Source: Streptomyces uncialis
Lineage (GTDB): Bacteria; Actinomycetota; Actinomycetes; Streptomycetales; Streptomycetaceae
Assembly: GCF_036250755.1 (NCBI RefSeq)
Contig: NZ_CP109583.1
Location: 4,216,001 to 4,280,000 of the forward strand
Reading direction: 5' to 3'
DNA length: 64,000 nt
The notes under the pieces were generated by a model that was not told where the DNA came from, did not search any database, and saw only the letters and a list, made by a program, of their open reading frames with translations. The position numbers and the translations under genes are program-made. This document shows positions 17,001 to 24,826 of this stretch, one piece after another. Numbering within the stretch: position 1 is the stretch's first letter; every line of letters starts with the position of its first letter.

Positions 17001-17342
17001 CGCGGAGGCCCGCAGGGTGGACAGGGAGACGGCGCCGGTCGCGTCGAGGGGGGCGCCGGTGTTCGCGGCGGTGAGGACCCCGTGCGGGGTGCCGTCGTCG
17101 TGGAGGGTGAGGCGCAGCCGGCCGGGGGCGGTGGTGCGGGACGCCGCGTCGGCGGCGTTCTGCGCGAGTTCGACGACGAGGCGGTCGCGGTGGCCGCCGA
17201 GGGCGAGGTCCTCCTCGGCGTTGGCGTCCTCGCGGAAGCGGGTGGGGGTGGTGTGCCAGGCCGTGAGGACCTCTTGGCGCAGGCTCGCTGTGCCGAAGGG
17301 GTCGGCGGTCCCCTCCGGGGTGGGGCTCGCGGGCTGGGTCAC
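14046..17342 (-). CDS. Large sacsin/Hsp90-type ATP-binding protein
   Basis: A 1098-residue protein starting at GTG 17342 (MTQPASPTPEGTADPFGTAS). The N-terminal ~250 residues form a GHKL ATPase domain like Hsp90 and sacsin: DRLVVELAQNAADAASRTT carries the conserved Glu/Asn, LTAANTGAPLD the adenine-binding region, and GRFGVGFAAVLAVTD the glycine-rich lid. The remaining ~850 residues are acidic, Leu/Ala/Glu-rich helical sequence with no domain I recognise. Such proteins are annotated in actinobacteria as molecular chaperone Hsp90 or sacsin N-terminal-like; the client is unknown. No membrane segment is seen. It is a monocistronic gene with repeat locus R2 just upstream. Confidence 0.8.
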   Translation of the reverse strand: MTQPASPTPEGTADPFGTASLRQEVLTAWHTTPTRFREDANAEEDLALGGHRDRLVVELAQNAADAASRTTAPGRLRLTLHDDGTPHGVLTAANTGAPLDATGAVSLSTLRASAKRDDDARGAVGRFGVGFAAVLAVTDEPAVLSRAGGVRWSLTEARALAAETAVQATDTGTGKGKDTAPRTGSLDDELRRREGHVPLLRLPFPAEGPVPDPYDTVVVMPLRDAAARDLAERLLTGIDEALLLTLPGLAEVTVELPDGSVRTLGRRTDTPYTVIEDSRDGTTRWRTVARAGALTADLLTGRPTEERLRPHWSVTWAVPVDDAGAPRPPRTAPVLHAPTPSDEPLGVPALLIASFPLDPTRRHAAPGPLTDFLVTRAADAYAELLADWRPVGPGIVDLVPGPLGRAELDGALRAAVLERLPRTAFLPPAADPDRTPHGDDAAPGGWDDGTTTRGPDRHALRPRDAELVEGAGADTVRVLSEVLPSLLPAGLERRAELRTLGVARVPLTDAVDRLAGLERDPEWWWRLYDSLAGVDPDRLTGLPVPLADGRTTIGPRQILLPVPGQGAGTGPEPGGGGPAALARLGLKVAHPDAAHPLLEKLGALPATPRAVLTTPQVRAAVAASMDDEAWYDDPFPDESGAPGAGGPPDAEQLAELVLGLVRDAALAPGDEPWLGALALTDEDGEPAPAGELVLPGSPFAQVVREGELAAVDAELAERWGAQPLAACGVLADFALVRAMDVVLDPDELEPREGDFAESDDAGLLDAVDVWCEDLLDGLPDTPVPPVAAELIAVRDLDLVDDDRWPEALALLSRPPLRDALTQRVRVLLPDGRVQSVRPYTAWWLRGHPVLEGRRPAGLRAAGSDPLLAGLYESADAAGFDDEQVLAALGVRTSVAALLDEPGGAAELLERLADPDRDVTTAQLHALYGALAELEPDQVTLPDELRAVVDGRVTVVDAATAVVADSPDLLPLAAGLPLLPVSPSRAADLAELFQVRRLGAVVTGDVSDDGVVRTTPEPVRVLLGASVPATYTEHEELFVGDVELDWHRTAEGVVHAATLEGVAAGLAWAAGQWPRRFEVAALLEDPTRTDELARDRWFD

Positions 17343-17412
17343 GGGGTGCTCCTCGGTTGTCCTCGGTCGTCCTCTTACGGTGGCCTCAGGCCCTCAGCGG
17401 CGAAGGTACCTT

Positions 17413-18494
17413 GTCGCCTTCGCTCGCGCTTTTGAGGTCTCTCCGCTGAGCGCACTCGTCCCTGTGCCCCTGGGTCTGTCCGGCTGGGCGCACCTGTTCC
17501 TGTGCCGTCGCTCGTGGGGTGCGCAGTTCCCCGCGGGCCGCCTTCGCTTGCGCCTCTGAGGTCTGTCCGGCGGGACGCACTTCGTTCCTGTGCCGTCGCT
17601 CGTGGGTGCGCAGTTCCCCGCGCCCCTGGGTTTCCTGTGCTGGGCGCACTTCGCTGCTGTGCCGTCACTCGTGAGGTGCGCAGTTCCCCGCGGGCCGCCT
17701 TCGCTTGCGCCTCTGAGGTCCGTCCGGCTGGACGCACTTCGTTCCTGTGCCGTCGCTCGTGGGTGCGCAGTTCCCCGCGCCCCTGGATGCTGCCCTATTT
17801 CGGTCGCTCTTCGGGTGCGGGTCCGCCCTCGTTTGTGCGCAGTTCCCCGCGCCCCTGGATGCTGCCCTATTTCGGTCGCTCTTCGGGTGCGGGTCCGCCC
17901 TCGTTTGTGCGCAGTTCCCCGCGCCCCTGGATGCTGCCCCTTCGGGCTTGTTCGTCGGGTGCGGGTCTGCCCTCGTCTTCGCGCAGTTCCCCGCGCCCCT
18001 GACGGGGCGCCCCATTCCCGTTGTCTTTCGGGTGCGGGCCCCCTCCTCGCGCGGTCGCGCTGCTGCGGGAGGGGGTGGGCGGGAATCTCTGCCCGCAGAC
18101 TCCGACGCCACCAGTGGGGCCACCTTCCCGTCCCTACCGAGCGCGTTGGAGCGAGGACGGAGGATTGCGACCGGCACCGACCCGAAGAACCCACAGGAAG
18201 CGCCCCAAAGGGGCGCGGGGAACTGCGCGAAAACGACGAGCGACGGCACCGGGACAAGTGCGTCCAGCCGGACGGACCTGGGAAGCGCAAGCGAAGGCGA
18301 CCCGCGGGGAACTGCGCACCCCCGTCCGACCCGCACAGGGATAGGTACGTCCAGGTGTGGAACCCCAGGGGCGCGGGGAACTGCGCACCCACCGAGCGAC
18401 CTACACAGGAACAAGTGCGTCCAGCCGGACAGACCCCGGGGCACAGGGACAAGTGCGTCCAGCCGGACGGACCTGGGAAGCGCGAGCGAAGGCG
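17413..18494. repeat. Repeat locus R2, arm-amplified with inverted core
   Basis: About 1.08 kb of repeat modules. Seven left arms (GCGCAGTTCCCCGCG followed by GCCCC or GGCC) occur near 17518, 17606, 17678, 17763, 17836, 17904 and 17976, and three right arms near 18208, 18306 and 18374. Two adjacent ~68-bp left units around 17780-17915 are identical. The core (about 18000-18210) is inverted relative to R1, R4 and R6. The right end GCGCGAGCGAAGGCG abuts the stop codon of the DUF3027 gene at 18495. Confidence 0.85.
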
Positions 18495-19469
18495 TCAGGT
18501 GGGGTCGGGGGACTCCGTGGTGTGGAGGGGGAAGACGTCGACGCGGGTCTCGTCGAGGACCGGCGGGGTCATCGGGGCGGCCCGGGGCATGACCGCGGCC
18601 TCCGAATGCCCCCCGCACCCGTACGCGAGCGACACGAGCCGCCCGTCCGCGGGCGAGAACTCGTTCGCGCAGGCACCGAACGCCTGCCCGAGCGCACCGC
18701 CCAGCGGGGTGAGGAAACCGCACGAACCGCAGTTCGCCGGCGCGGCCTGCGCCATCGGCGTACCCGCGCCGAACGCCACGTCCCAGCGGTCCGCCGCGTC
18801 CCGCAGCCCGTACCGCGACAGCACCCGGGCCCGCCCGAGCCCCAGCTCGACCGCGACCTCGGCGATGTCCCCGCGCGAGGGCGTGACGGGCAGCGCGGGC
18901 GGCGGCCCGTCGGTCCTCCCCGCGGCCTCCCGGGCCGCGTCGAGCCCGGCCCACTCCTCGGAGCGGACGGAGTTCGGCGCGGGCGCGTCCTCACCGGACC
19001 GGCCGCCCGCCAGCCGGGTGTCGTCCACGGCCCCGGACAGGGCGGCGTCCGCGTCGTCGGATTCCACGGCCTCCGGGGCCACGACGGCGCCGGGCTCCAG
19101 CCGCGGATCGTCGTCCTCGGTGGGCAGCAGGTCCCCGGGACCGAGGTCACCGGGGCGCAGCCGCTCGCTCCAGGGCAGCCATTCGGGGGCCAGCAGCGCG
19201 TCGGGGCCCGGCAGCAGCACCGTCTCGTCGAGCGTGACCTGCTTGGCGCGGGACGCGCGGGCCACGGTCACGGCCCAGCGCCAGCCCCGGTAGCCGGGCT
19301 CCTTGCATTCGAACAGATGCGTGACCACGCGGTCGCCCTCGACGACCGTCGCGACATGCTCACCCACCACCCCCGGCGCGGCGGTCTCCTCGGCGGCGGT
19401 GCGGGCGAGGCCGACGGCCTCCGCGCACAGACGGTCCGGGGTACGGCTTCGCGTTGTGGCTGCGCTCAC
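18495..19469 (-). CDS. DUF3027 protein
   Basis: A 324-residue protein taken from GTG 19469 (MSAATTRSRTPDRLCAEAVG), which follows an AGGAG at long spacing; an upstream in-frame extension to 19535 lacks conserved character. Features: VGEHVATVVEGDRVVTHLFE with CKEPGYRGWRWAVTVARASR, an acidic Asp-rich middle, and a C-terminal cysteine cluster NCGSCGFLTPLGGALGQAFG then CANEFSPADGR and YGCGGHSEA, likely binding zinc. This matches DUF3027 of Streptomyces and relatives. The family is often near a cold-shock gene; function unknown. Divergent from the MFS gene at 19911. Confidence 0.82.
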   Translation of the reverse strand: MSAATTRSRTPDRLCAEAVGLARTAAEETAAPGVVGEHVATVVEGDRVVTHLFECKEPGYRGWRWAVTVARASRAKQVTLDETVLLPGPDALLAPEWLPWSERLRPGDLGPGDLLPTEDDDPRLEPGAVVAPEAVESDDADAALSGAVDDTRLAGGRSGEDAPAPNSVRSEEWAGLDAAREAAGRTDGPPPALPVTPSRGDIAEVAVELGLGRARVLSRYGLRDAADRWDVAFGAGTPMAQAAPANCGSCGFLTPLGGALGQAFGACANEFSPADGRLVSLAYGCGGHSEAAVMPRAAPMTPPVLDETRVDVFPLHTTESPDPT

Positions 19470-19910
19470 GGGTATCGCTTCTCTCCTACGCCGTCTGTCG
19501 AGTGCGCCCTCCTGGCGGGCGGCGTTCGGTTCCACCGGGAACGCGGACGGAGCGGACCAGCGGGCCGCGTCGACGTCCGCGCCCGATCAACCCGGGCGCA
19601 CCTGTGTCACCCATTCTGCGTGATGACGGAGAGGCGCGCGGCCAGGACCGACCACCGCAGGCGCGCTACGCACGCTACCCTCTCCGGCGGCCCGCGCCCA
19701 CACCGGCGTACGGTGCGGCTCGCGTTGTTCCCACCCCGAGACCTCCCGGGGCCCGCCCCACGACATACCCCGACACACCGGCGCGGGCCCTGTACGGGCG
19801 CCCTGCCCCAGGTGACGGGGGCCGGTACACGGGGCGGTACGTGGGGCACGCCACGTCCGGGGGACGCGGTATCCCCACTTGATCGTGCTCCCAGGGGGCA
19901 CTATGACGGG
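19470..19910. other. Divergent intergenic region, no gene seen
   Basis: 441 bp between the DUF3027 and MFS starts. Long open frames here have no conserved start or codon bias. No repeat arm, RNA gene or clear operator was found; both promoters must lie here. Confidence 0.6.
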
Positions 19911-21296
19911 ATGGCAGTAGCCAGGTCGCCCCGCTCGCCGGGCGGACCCGGTCCGTTGCGCCGGGCCGGCCGCTCGGTGGGCCGTGTGCTGCGGATGCCG
20001 TTCACGGGCCCGGCCCGGGGCATCCGCAAGGCGACGCACGCCCACGGGGCGGGTGAGTCGGGGCTCGGCAAACTGATCGAGCTGCACGCGGTGAACGGCG
20101 CCGGGGACGTGATGATCACCGTGGCGCTCGCCTCGACGGTGTTCTTCGCCGTCCCCACCGACGAGGCACGCGGCCGGGTCGCGCTCTATCTGGCGATCAC
20201 GATGGCGCCCTTCACCCTGCTCGCACCGGTGATCGGCCCGCTGCTGGACCGGCTGCCCCACGGGCGCCGCGCGGCGATGGCGGGCGCGATGCTGGCCCGC
20301 GCGGTCCTCGCGCTGCTGCTGTCCGGGGCGGTCGCCACGGGCAGTCTGGAGCTGTATCCGGCGGCGCTCGGCGTACTCGTCGCGTCCAAGGCGTACGGGG
20401 TGGTCCGCAGCGCGGTGGTGCCCCGGCTGCTGCCGCCCGGGTTCTCGCTGGTGAAGGCGAACTCACGGGTCACCCTCGGCGGGCTGCTCGCGACGGGGGT
20501 GGCCGCGCCGATCGGCGCGGGCCTCCAGATGCTGGGGCCGCGCTGGCCGCTGTACGGGGCGTTCGTGCTGTTCGTGGCGGGGACGTTCCTGTCGCTGTCG
20601 ATGCCGCGGGTGGTCGACTCGGCGAAGGGCGAGGACCGGGCGCTGCTCGCGGCCGACCCGGAACATGTGTACCGCGCCCGTACGGGGAAGGTGCGGCGGC
20701 CGGGCCTGCGGACCGTCGGCCCGGCGGTGACGCACGCGCTGGCCGTGAACGCCTCGCAGCGGTGTCTGTCGGGCTTCCTCATCTTCTTCCTGGCGTTCCT
20801 GCTGCGGGAGCATCCGATGACGGGGCAGAGCGCGGCGGTGTCCCTCGGGGTGGTCGGGGTGTCGGCGGGCGCGGGCAACGCGCTCGGTACGGCGGTGGGG
20901 GCGTGGCTGCGGGCCCGGACGCCGGAGATCATCATCGTGACGGTGGTGGCGTGCGTGGTGGGCATGGCGGCGCTGGCGGCGGTGTTCTTCGGGGCGGTGA
21001 TGGTGGCGTGTCTCGCGGCGGTCGCGGGGTTCGCGCAGGCGCTGTCGAAGCTGTCGCTGGACGCGTTGATCCAGCGGGACGTGCCGGAGCTGGTGCGGAC
21101 CTCGGCGTTCGCGCGGTCGGAGACCGTGTTGCAGATGTCGTGGGTGGTGGGGGGCGCGGTGGGGATCGTCCTGCCGCTGAACGGTGCGCTCGGCCTGTCG
21201 GTCGCGGCGGGCATCGTGGGCCTCGGCTGGTCCACGACCGTACGGGGCCTCCTGGCAGCGGCGAGGGGCGGTCCGGCCCACCCCCGCATCGCCTAG
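19911..21296 (+). CDS. MFS transporter
   Basis: A 461-residue membrane protein from ATG 19911 (MAVARSPRSPGGPGPLRRAG). The basic N-terminal ~55 residues are cytoplasmic, followed by LIELHAVNGAGDVMITVALA and about 11-12 hydrophobic helices. The inter-helix segment GPLLDRLPHGRRAAMAGAML matches the MFS loop 2-3 motif (D-R-x-x-x-G-R-R). A later loop FARSETVLQMSWVVGGAVGI is conserved in this Streptomyces subgroup. The substrate is unknown. The out-of-frame ATG at 19903 is not used. The stop TAG is followed with no gap by repeat locus R3. Confidence 0.85.
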   Translation: MAVARSPRSPGGPGPLRRAGRSVGRVLRMPFTGPARGIRKATHAHGAGESGLGKLIELHAVNGAGDVMITVALASTVFFAVPTDEARGRVALYLAITMAPFTLLAPVIGPLLDRLPHGRRAAMAGAMLARAVLALLLSGAVATGSLELYPAALGVLVASKAYGVVRSAVVPRLLPPGFSLVKANSRVTLGGLLATGVAAPIGAGLQMLGPRWPLYGAFVLFVAGTFLSLSMPRVVDSAKGEDRALLAADPEHVYRARTGKVRRPGLRTVGPAVTHALAVNASQRCLSGFLIFFLAFLLREHPMTGQSAAVSLGVVGVSAGAGNALGTAVGAWLRARTPEIIIVTVVACVVGMAALAAVFFGAVMVACLAAVAGFAQALSKLSLDALIQRDVPELVRTSAFARSETVLQMSWVVGGAVGIVLPLNGALGLSVAAGIVGLGWSTTVRGLLAAARGGPAHPRIA

Positions 21297-21660
21297 GCCG
21301 TCGCTTGCGCTTCCGAGGTCTGTCCGGCTGGACCCACTTGTCCCTGTGCCGTCGCTCGGTGGGTGCGCAGTTCCCCGCGCCCCTGGATGCTGCCCCCTTG
21401 CGGTCGCTCTTCGGGTGCGGGTCTGCCCTCGTCTTTGCGCAGTTCCCCGCGCCCCTTTGGGGGCGCCCCGTTCCCGTTGTCCTTCGGGTGCGGAACCTCC
21501 CTCCGGAGCGAGGACGGAGAATCCCGACCGGCACCGACCCGAAGAACAAGCAGATGGCGCCCCGAAGGGGCGGGGGGAACTGCGCATCCCACGAACGACC
21601 TGTACAGGGACAAGTACGTCCAGCCGGACAGACCTCGGGTGCGAGCCAAGGGGGGACCTT
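21297..21660. repeat. Repeat locus R3, core-deleted copy
   Basis: Starts directly after the MFS stop with GTCGCTTGCGCTTCCGAGG. Two left arms (near 21365 and 21438) and one right arm (near 21567) enclose a shortened inverted core: GAGCGAGGACGGAGAATCCC is present, but the ~90-bp part holding the GCAGAGATTCCCGCCCACCC block is missing. The right end is degraded (GGTGCGAGCCAAGG). Confidence 0.8.
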
Positions 21661-21740
21661 TGGGACCACCCGGGTGGGGGGTGGGGCGTGGGCGCACCCG
21701 CGTGAGGGCCCGCGGGGGCTGGCCCGATAGCCTTTCGCGC

Positions 21741-22253
21741 ATGACGTCCCTGTCCGCGGCCGAGCCGCACCTGAAGTCAGCCCCGGCCGCCGCCCGGTCC
21801 CGTCGGACCATCGCCGTCGCGGGCGCCGTCTGTGCCGGTCTGCTCGTCCTCACGGCGTGCGAGAAGCCGACCGCCGTCGCGACCGTCACCGTCGCCGACA
21901 TCTCCGTGACCTCCGAGGCCACCTGCTACGAGGACGGCAAGGCGATCAAGCCCGCCGACGTCGAGACGTGCCTGAAGGAGAAGAAGGACGTCAGGCACAT
22001 CACCGTCGATCCCACCGAGACCGTCCGCTTCGGCGTCGACCCGGTCATCGCCGACAAGAGCTGGACGCTCCTGCTCAACGGGCAGCGGCTGACCGACTAC
22101 AGCAAGAAGACGTACCTCGCCGTCCCGGGCAGCGTCTTCTTCAACGAGCAGTACGGCGCCAGCGGCTCGTCCACGATCGTGACCATCGCCGAGGGCGGCG
22201 AGAACAAGGTCACCGGCCTGTGGTCGTTCCGGCTCAAGAAGGGGTCCTCCTGA
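21741..22253 (+). CDS. DUF2771 lipoprotein
   Basis: A 170-residue protein from ATG 21741. The basic n-region AAARSRRTIAVAGAVCAGLL and lipobox L-T-A-C (VLTACEKPT, Cys near 38) mark a lipoprotein. The mature part contains ATCYEDGKAIKPADVETCLK, two cysteines that may pair, then ITVDPTETVRFGVDPVIADK and a beta-rich end. The layout matches DUF2771, a Streptomyces lipoprotein family of unknown function. The stop is 4 bp before the mqnB start and mqnB overlaps mqnD, so this is the first gene of an operon with menaquinone biosynthesis genes; no functional link to the pathway is known to me. Confidence 0.8.
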   Translation: MTSLSAAEPHLKSAPAAARSRRTIAVAGAVCAGLLVLTACEKPTAVATVTVADISVTSEATCYEDGKAIKPADVETCLKEKKDVRHITVDPTETVRFGVDPVIADKSWTLLLNGQRLTDYSKKTYLAVPGSVFFNEQYGASGSSTIVTIAEGGENKVTGLWSFRLKKGSS

Positions 22254-22257
22254 CCCC

Positions 22258-22989
22258 GTGACAGCGCCCGCGCGTCTCCTCGTCGTCACCGCGGTCCCCG
22301 CCGAGCGGGACGCGGTGGCGCTCGCGTTCCTGCCCGAGCAGCGGGAGATCCGGCTGCCGGGGGCCGAGCTGCGGCGGATCACCACGGCGGGCGCCCGCTG
22401 GGACCTGCTCGCGGCGGGGGTCGGCCCGGCCGCCGCCGCGGCGGCCACGGCGGGTGCGCTGACCGCCGCCGCGCTCGGCGGGACACCGTACGGGCTGGTG
22501 GTCTGTGCCGGGATCGCGGGCGGTTTCGAGCCGCTCGCCCCGGTGGGCTCGCTGGTGGTCGCGGACGCGGTCACCGTCGCGGACCTGGGCGCCGAGTCCG
22601 GTACGGACGCGGACGGGTTCCTGCCGGTCACCGCGCTGGGCTTCGGCACCGTCACCCATACGCCGCCACCGGGACTGGTGCGCGAGGTGGCGGACGCGCT
22701 GGGCTGCGCGGCGGGGACGGTGCTCACCGTGTCGACGGTGACAGGTTCCGCCGCCCGCGCCGGGGTGCTGCGCGCGCGGCACCCGGGGGTGCTCGCCGAG
22801 GCGATGGAGGGGTTCGGGGTGGCCGAGGCCGCCGCCGCGCACGGCGTCCCGGTGCTGGAGATCCGCGCGGTGTCCAACCCGGTGGGCCCCCGTGACCGGG
22901 ACGGCTGGCGGATCGGCGCCGCGCTCGCGGAGCTGACCGGCGGGTTCGGGAAATGCGCGACGGTCCTGGAGAGTTGGCGAGAGGTATGA
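22258..22989 (+). CDS. mqnB: Futalosine hydrolase MqnB
   Basis: A 243-residue nucleoside-hydrolase/phosphorylase-fold protein starting at GTG 22258 (MTAPARLLVVTAVPAERDAV). It has the MTA/SAH nucleosidase-like core: TAVPAERDAV at the start, LVVCAGIAGGFEPLAPVGSL as phosphate/ribose loop, and EAMEGFGVAEAAAAHGVPVL with the conserved E-x-M-E-G purine-ribose motif, followed by IRAVSNPVG and the terminal Arg-Asp. It hydrolyses futalosine to hypoxanthine and dehypoxanthine futalosine in the menaquinone pathway that bypasses chorismate-to-isochorismate. It shares ATGA with mqnD, so translation is coupled. Known Streptomyces genomes carry the same pair. Confidence 0.93.
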   Translation: MTAPARLLVVTAVPAERDAVALAFLPEQREIRLPGAELRRITTAGARWDLLAAGVGPAAAAAATAGALTAAALGGTPYGLVVCAGIAGGFEPLAPVGSLVVADAVTVADLGAESGTDADGFLPVTALGFGTVTHTPPPGLVREVADALGCAAGTVLTVSTVTGSAARAGVLRARHPGVLAEAMEGFGVAEAAAAHGVPVLEIRAVSNPVGPRDRDGWRIGAALAELTGGFGKCATVLESWREV

Positions 22990-23858
22990 CGACCCCCGAC
23001 GAAGCACCGGCCACCGGTGACGCGCTGCGCATCGCCTACTCGCCCTGCCCCAACGACACGTTCGTCTTCGACGCCTGGGCCCATGGACGGCTGCCCGGCG
23101 CGCCCGCGCTCGACGTGACGTTCGCGGACATCGACCTCACCAACGGCTGGGCGCGGCAGGGCACGTACGACGTGCTGAAGGTGTCGTACGCGGTGCTGCC
23201 GTGGGTGCTCGACGACTACGTGCTGCTGCCGTGCGGCGGGGCGCTGGGCCGGGGCTGCGGGCCGCTGGTGCTGAGCCGGGAGCCGGGGCTGGACCTGACC
23301 GGGCGGACGGTCGCGGTGCCGAGCGAGCGTTCGACGGCGTATCTGCTGTTCCGGCTGTGGGCGGCGGAGCGGGTGCCCGGCGGGGTCGGCCGGGTCGTGG
23401 TGCTGCCGTTCGACGAGATCATGCCGGCCGTGCGGGACGGGAAGGTCGACGCGGGCCTGGTGATCCACGAGGCCCGCTTCACGTACCAGGCGTACGGGCT
23501 GCACCGGCTCGCGGACATGGGCGAGCACTGGGAGTCCACGACCGGGCTGCCGATCCCGCTGGGCGCGATCATCGCCAGGCGTTCGCTGGGCGCCCCGCTG
23601 CTGGCCCGGCTCGCCGACGCCACCCGGGCCTCGGTCCGGGCCGCGTGGGACGACCCGGAGGTGTCCCGGCCGTATGTCCTCGCGCACGCCCAGGAGATGG
23701 ACCCGGCCGTCGCGGACCAGCACATCGGGCTGTACGTGAACGAGTTCACCGCCGACCTTGGTGACGAGGGGTACGCGGCGGTGCGGGGGCTGCTGACCCG
23801 GGCGGCGGCCGAGGGACTCGTACCGCCCCTCGGCCCCGGGGCCCTGGCCTTCCCCTGA
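22986..23858 (+). CDS. mqnD: 1,4-dihydroxy-6-naphthoate synthase MqnD
   Basis: A 290-residue protein from ATG 22986, overlapping mqnB by 4 bp. It has the periplasmic-binding-protein-like fold of MqnA/MqnD: the opening IAYSPCPNDTFVFDAWAHGR is diagnostic of MqnD, followed by DVLKVSYAVLPWVLDDYVLL, CGGALGRGCGPLVLSRE, PSERSTAYLLFRLW, DAGLVIHEARFTYQAYGLHR with the catalytic-region His, and ESTTGLPIPLGAIIARR. It converts cyclic dehypoxanthine futalosine to 1,4-dihydroxy-6-naphthoate, a cytoplasmic step of futalosine-route menaquinone synthesis. mqnA and mqnC are not in the window. The gene is convergent with the cold-shock gene, 22 bp apart. Confidence 0.95.
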   Translation: MTTPDEAPATGDALRIAYSPCPNDTFVFDAWAHGRLPGAPALDVTFADIDLTNGWARQGTYDVLKVSYAVLPWVLDDYVLLPCGGALGRGCGPLVLSREPGLDLTGRTVAVPSERSTAYLLFRLWAAERVPGGVGRVVVLPFDEIMPAVRDGKVDAGLVIHEARFTYQAYGLHRLADMGEHWESTTGLPIPLGAIIARRSLGAPLLARLADATRASVRAAWDDPEVSRPYVLAHAQEMDPAVADQHIGLYVNEFTADLGDEGYAAVRGLLTRAAAEGLVPPLGPGALAFP

Positions 23859-23880
23859 CCGGTGGCCGGGCGGGGCGCGG

Positions 23881-24264
23881 CTACACGTCGAGCTGGTCGG
23901 CGACCGCGCGCAGCAGTCCGGCGATCTGCTTGCCGGCGGCCTTGTCGGGGTAGCGGCCCTTCTCCAGGCTGGGCGTGATGTTCTCCAGGAGCGTCGTGAG
24001 GTCCTGGACGATGGACGCCAGCTCGTCGGGCTTGCGGCGCTGGGCGGCGGCCACGGACGGGGTCGGGTCCAGCACCGTCACCGACAGGGCCTGGTCGCCG
24101 CGCTGGCCCGCCACGACGCCGAACTCGACGCGCTGGCCGGGCTTGAGGGCGTCGACGCCGTCGGGCAGTACGGAGGAGTGGACGAAGACGTCACCGCCGT
24201 CGTCGCGGGAGAGAAAGCCGAAGCCCTTCTCACTGTTGAACCACTTGACCTTGCCGGTAGGCAC
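23881..24264 (-). CDS. Cold-shock protein with C-terminal extension
   Basis: A 127-residue protein from GTG 24264 (MPTGKVKWFNSEKGFGFLSR). The first ~66 residues are a cold-shock domain with RNP1 (KGFGFLS) and RNP2 (VFVHSSVL) aromatic faces that bind single-stranded RNA/DNA. Unlike the 67-residue CspA type at 51170-51373, it has a ~60-residue helical, charged C-terminal extension (SVAAAQRRKPDELASIVQDL then TTLLENITPSLEKGRYPDKA). This long form is widespread in Streptomyces. Upstream in-frame codons to 24498 lack conserved sequence and are not used. Confidence 0.9.
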   Translation of the reverse strand: MPTGKVKWFNSEKGFGFLSRDDGGDVFVHSSVLPDGVDALKPGQRVEFGVVAGQRGDQALSVTVLDPTPSVAAAQRRKPDELASIVQDLTTLLENITPSLEKGRYPDKAAGKQIAGLLRAVADQLDV

Positions 24265-24464
24265 GTGAAGTCCTCGTCCTCGTACTCGTCGATCCGTCCC
24301 GTCTGGGGACGGCACTGGGAAAATCGGGAAAGCGGCTCTGGATAGGGCCTTGGGCCGTGGTGCGGCGGGCCACTCCGACCCGCCGGGGCCAAGCCTATGG
24401 GTCGGTGGGTCGCTGACAGGACGGTCCCGCGTTGTTCCTTCGCGCTGGGAACTACCCTGGTGGG

Positions 24465-24722
24465 GTGCGCGACAAAACCCAAGCGAATTCCGCGGCACCG
24501 GGCGAGGGACTGATCCGGGCCGGTGCGATCGTCTTCATCCTCGGTGCGGTGGCCACTGTGGTCACGGTGGCACCGCTGTTTCTCGGGACGACCCCGTTCC
24601 CGACCTATATGTTCTGGCTGAGCATGCTGATGGGGGTCGGTTTCGCGATCTCCGGGGCCGGGCTGCTGCGGTCGATCGCGGCACAGCGGGCGCAGGCGCG
24701 AGGCGCTGCCGCGGGGGGCTGA
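24465..24722 (+). CDS. Small two-helix membrane protein
   Basis: An 85-residue protein from GTG 24465 (MRDKTQANSAAPGEGLIRAG). Two transmembrane helices, AIVFILGAVATVVTVAPLFL and YMFWLSMLMGVGFAISGAGL, are joined by a short loop (GTTPFPT) and followed by a basic/Ala tail. I recognise the pattern from Streptomyces genomes, but it has no assigned function. The GTG is preferred over an in-frame upstream codon at 24432, which would add a non-conserved head. It is divergent from the cold-shock gene and convergent with the HAD hydrolase. Confidence 0.7.
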   Translation: MRDKTQANSAAPGEGLIRAGAIVFILGAVATVVTVAPLFLGTTPFPTYMFWLSMLMGVGFAISGAGLLRSIAAQRAQARGAAAGG

Positions 24723-24826
24723 TTCCGGCGGTCCGGTGCCACGAGTCTGGCCGGAACCCGCCGTCCCCGGGGTGTTCCGGTCGCCCCGCCGGCGGGTGGC
24801 GCCGGTGTGTTCCGCGACCGGGCGGG

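Noticed and set aside
18357..19910. Long forward frame leading into the MFS gene at 19911
   Set aside because: It crosses repeat locus R2, the opposite-strand DUF3027 gene and the divergent promoter region; transporter sequence starts only at 19911.
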